Assembly: GCA_902796705.1 (NCBI GenBank)
Contig: CADBQF010000194.1
Coordinates: forward strand, 1-14,081
Reading direction: 5' to 3'
Length of the DNA: 14,081 bases
Source: Ruminococcus flavefaciens
GTDB taxonomy: Bacteria; Bacillota; Clostridia; Oscillospirales; Ruminococcaceae
Position 1 is the first letter of the stretch, and each line of letters begins with the position of its first letter. Shown in pieces: positions 14,081 through 14,081 of the stretch. Under the pieces are notes generated by a model, which saw nothing but the letters and a program-made list of their open reading frames with translations, did no database searches and was not told where the DNA came from. The position numbers and the translations under genes were made by a program.

Positions 14081-14081
14081 G

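Overview
This looks like a chromosomal segment from a low-to-moderate GC Clostridia member, most like Ruminococcus or a related Oscillospiraceae genus. The evidence is the dgt-dnaG-rpoD gene order, the AGGAGG-type ribosome binding sites, consensus TTGACA/TATAAT promoters, a short primary sigma factor, a zinc-type L31 protein, and EAL and MORN proteins typical of gut or rumen Firmicutes. The genus is inferred, because there is no rRNA in the window.

Layout. Positions 1-1946 read on the + strand: a GtrA-family membrane protein with its own promoter and a TACAnnTGTA-type operator, then a protein made of three fused RidA-like domains with its own promoter and a strong terminator. Everything from about 1950 to the window end reads on the - strand. 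Positions 1951-2113 hold no gene but can fold into a pseudoknotted RNA that ends in a - strand terminator. Next come ychF (2202-3296), a 142-base spacer with three perfect or near-perfect hairpins, and a 911-residue signalling protein (3439-6174). That protein has a PAS-like N terminus, a degenerate GGDEF domain, an intact EAL domain and a C-terminal repeat region resembling a beta-helix.

Positions 6326-11315 are an information-processing block: rpmE from a perfect-consensus promoter, then yigZ, dgt, dnaG and rpoD with short spacers, closed by a strong terminator. This links ribosome assembly, nucleotide control, replication priming and the housekeeping sigma factor in one transcription direction.

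Positions 11344-14080 hold three tandem paralogues. The two complete ones have an N-terminal four-cysteine zinc ribbon, a conserved helical domain of about 100 residues and a C-terminal array of MORN repeats. The third runs off the window edge. This uncharacterised tandem family is the best candidate for something undescribed, followed by the structured RNA at 1951-2113 and the EAL/beta-helix fusion. No tRNA, rRNA, insertion sequence, CRISPR array or prophage gene was seen.
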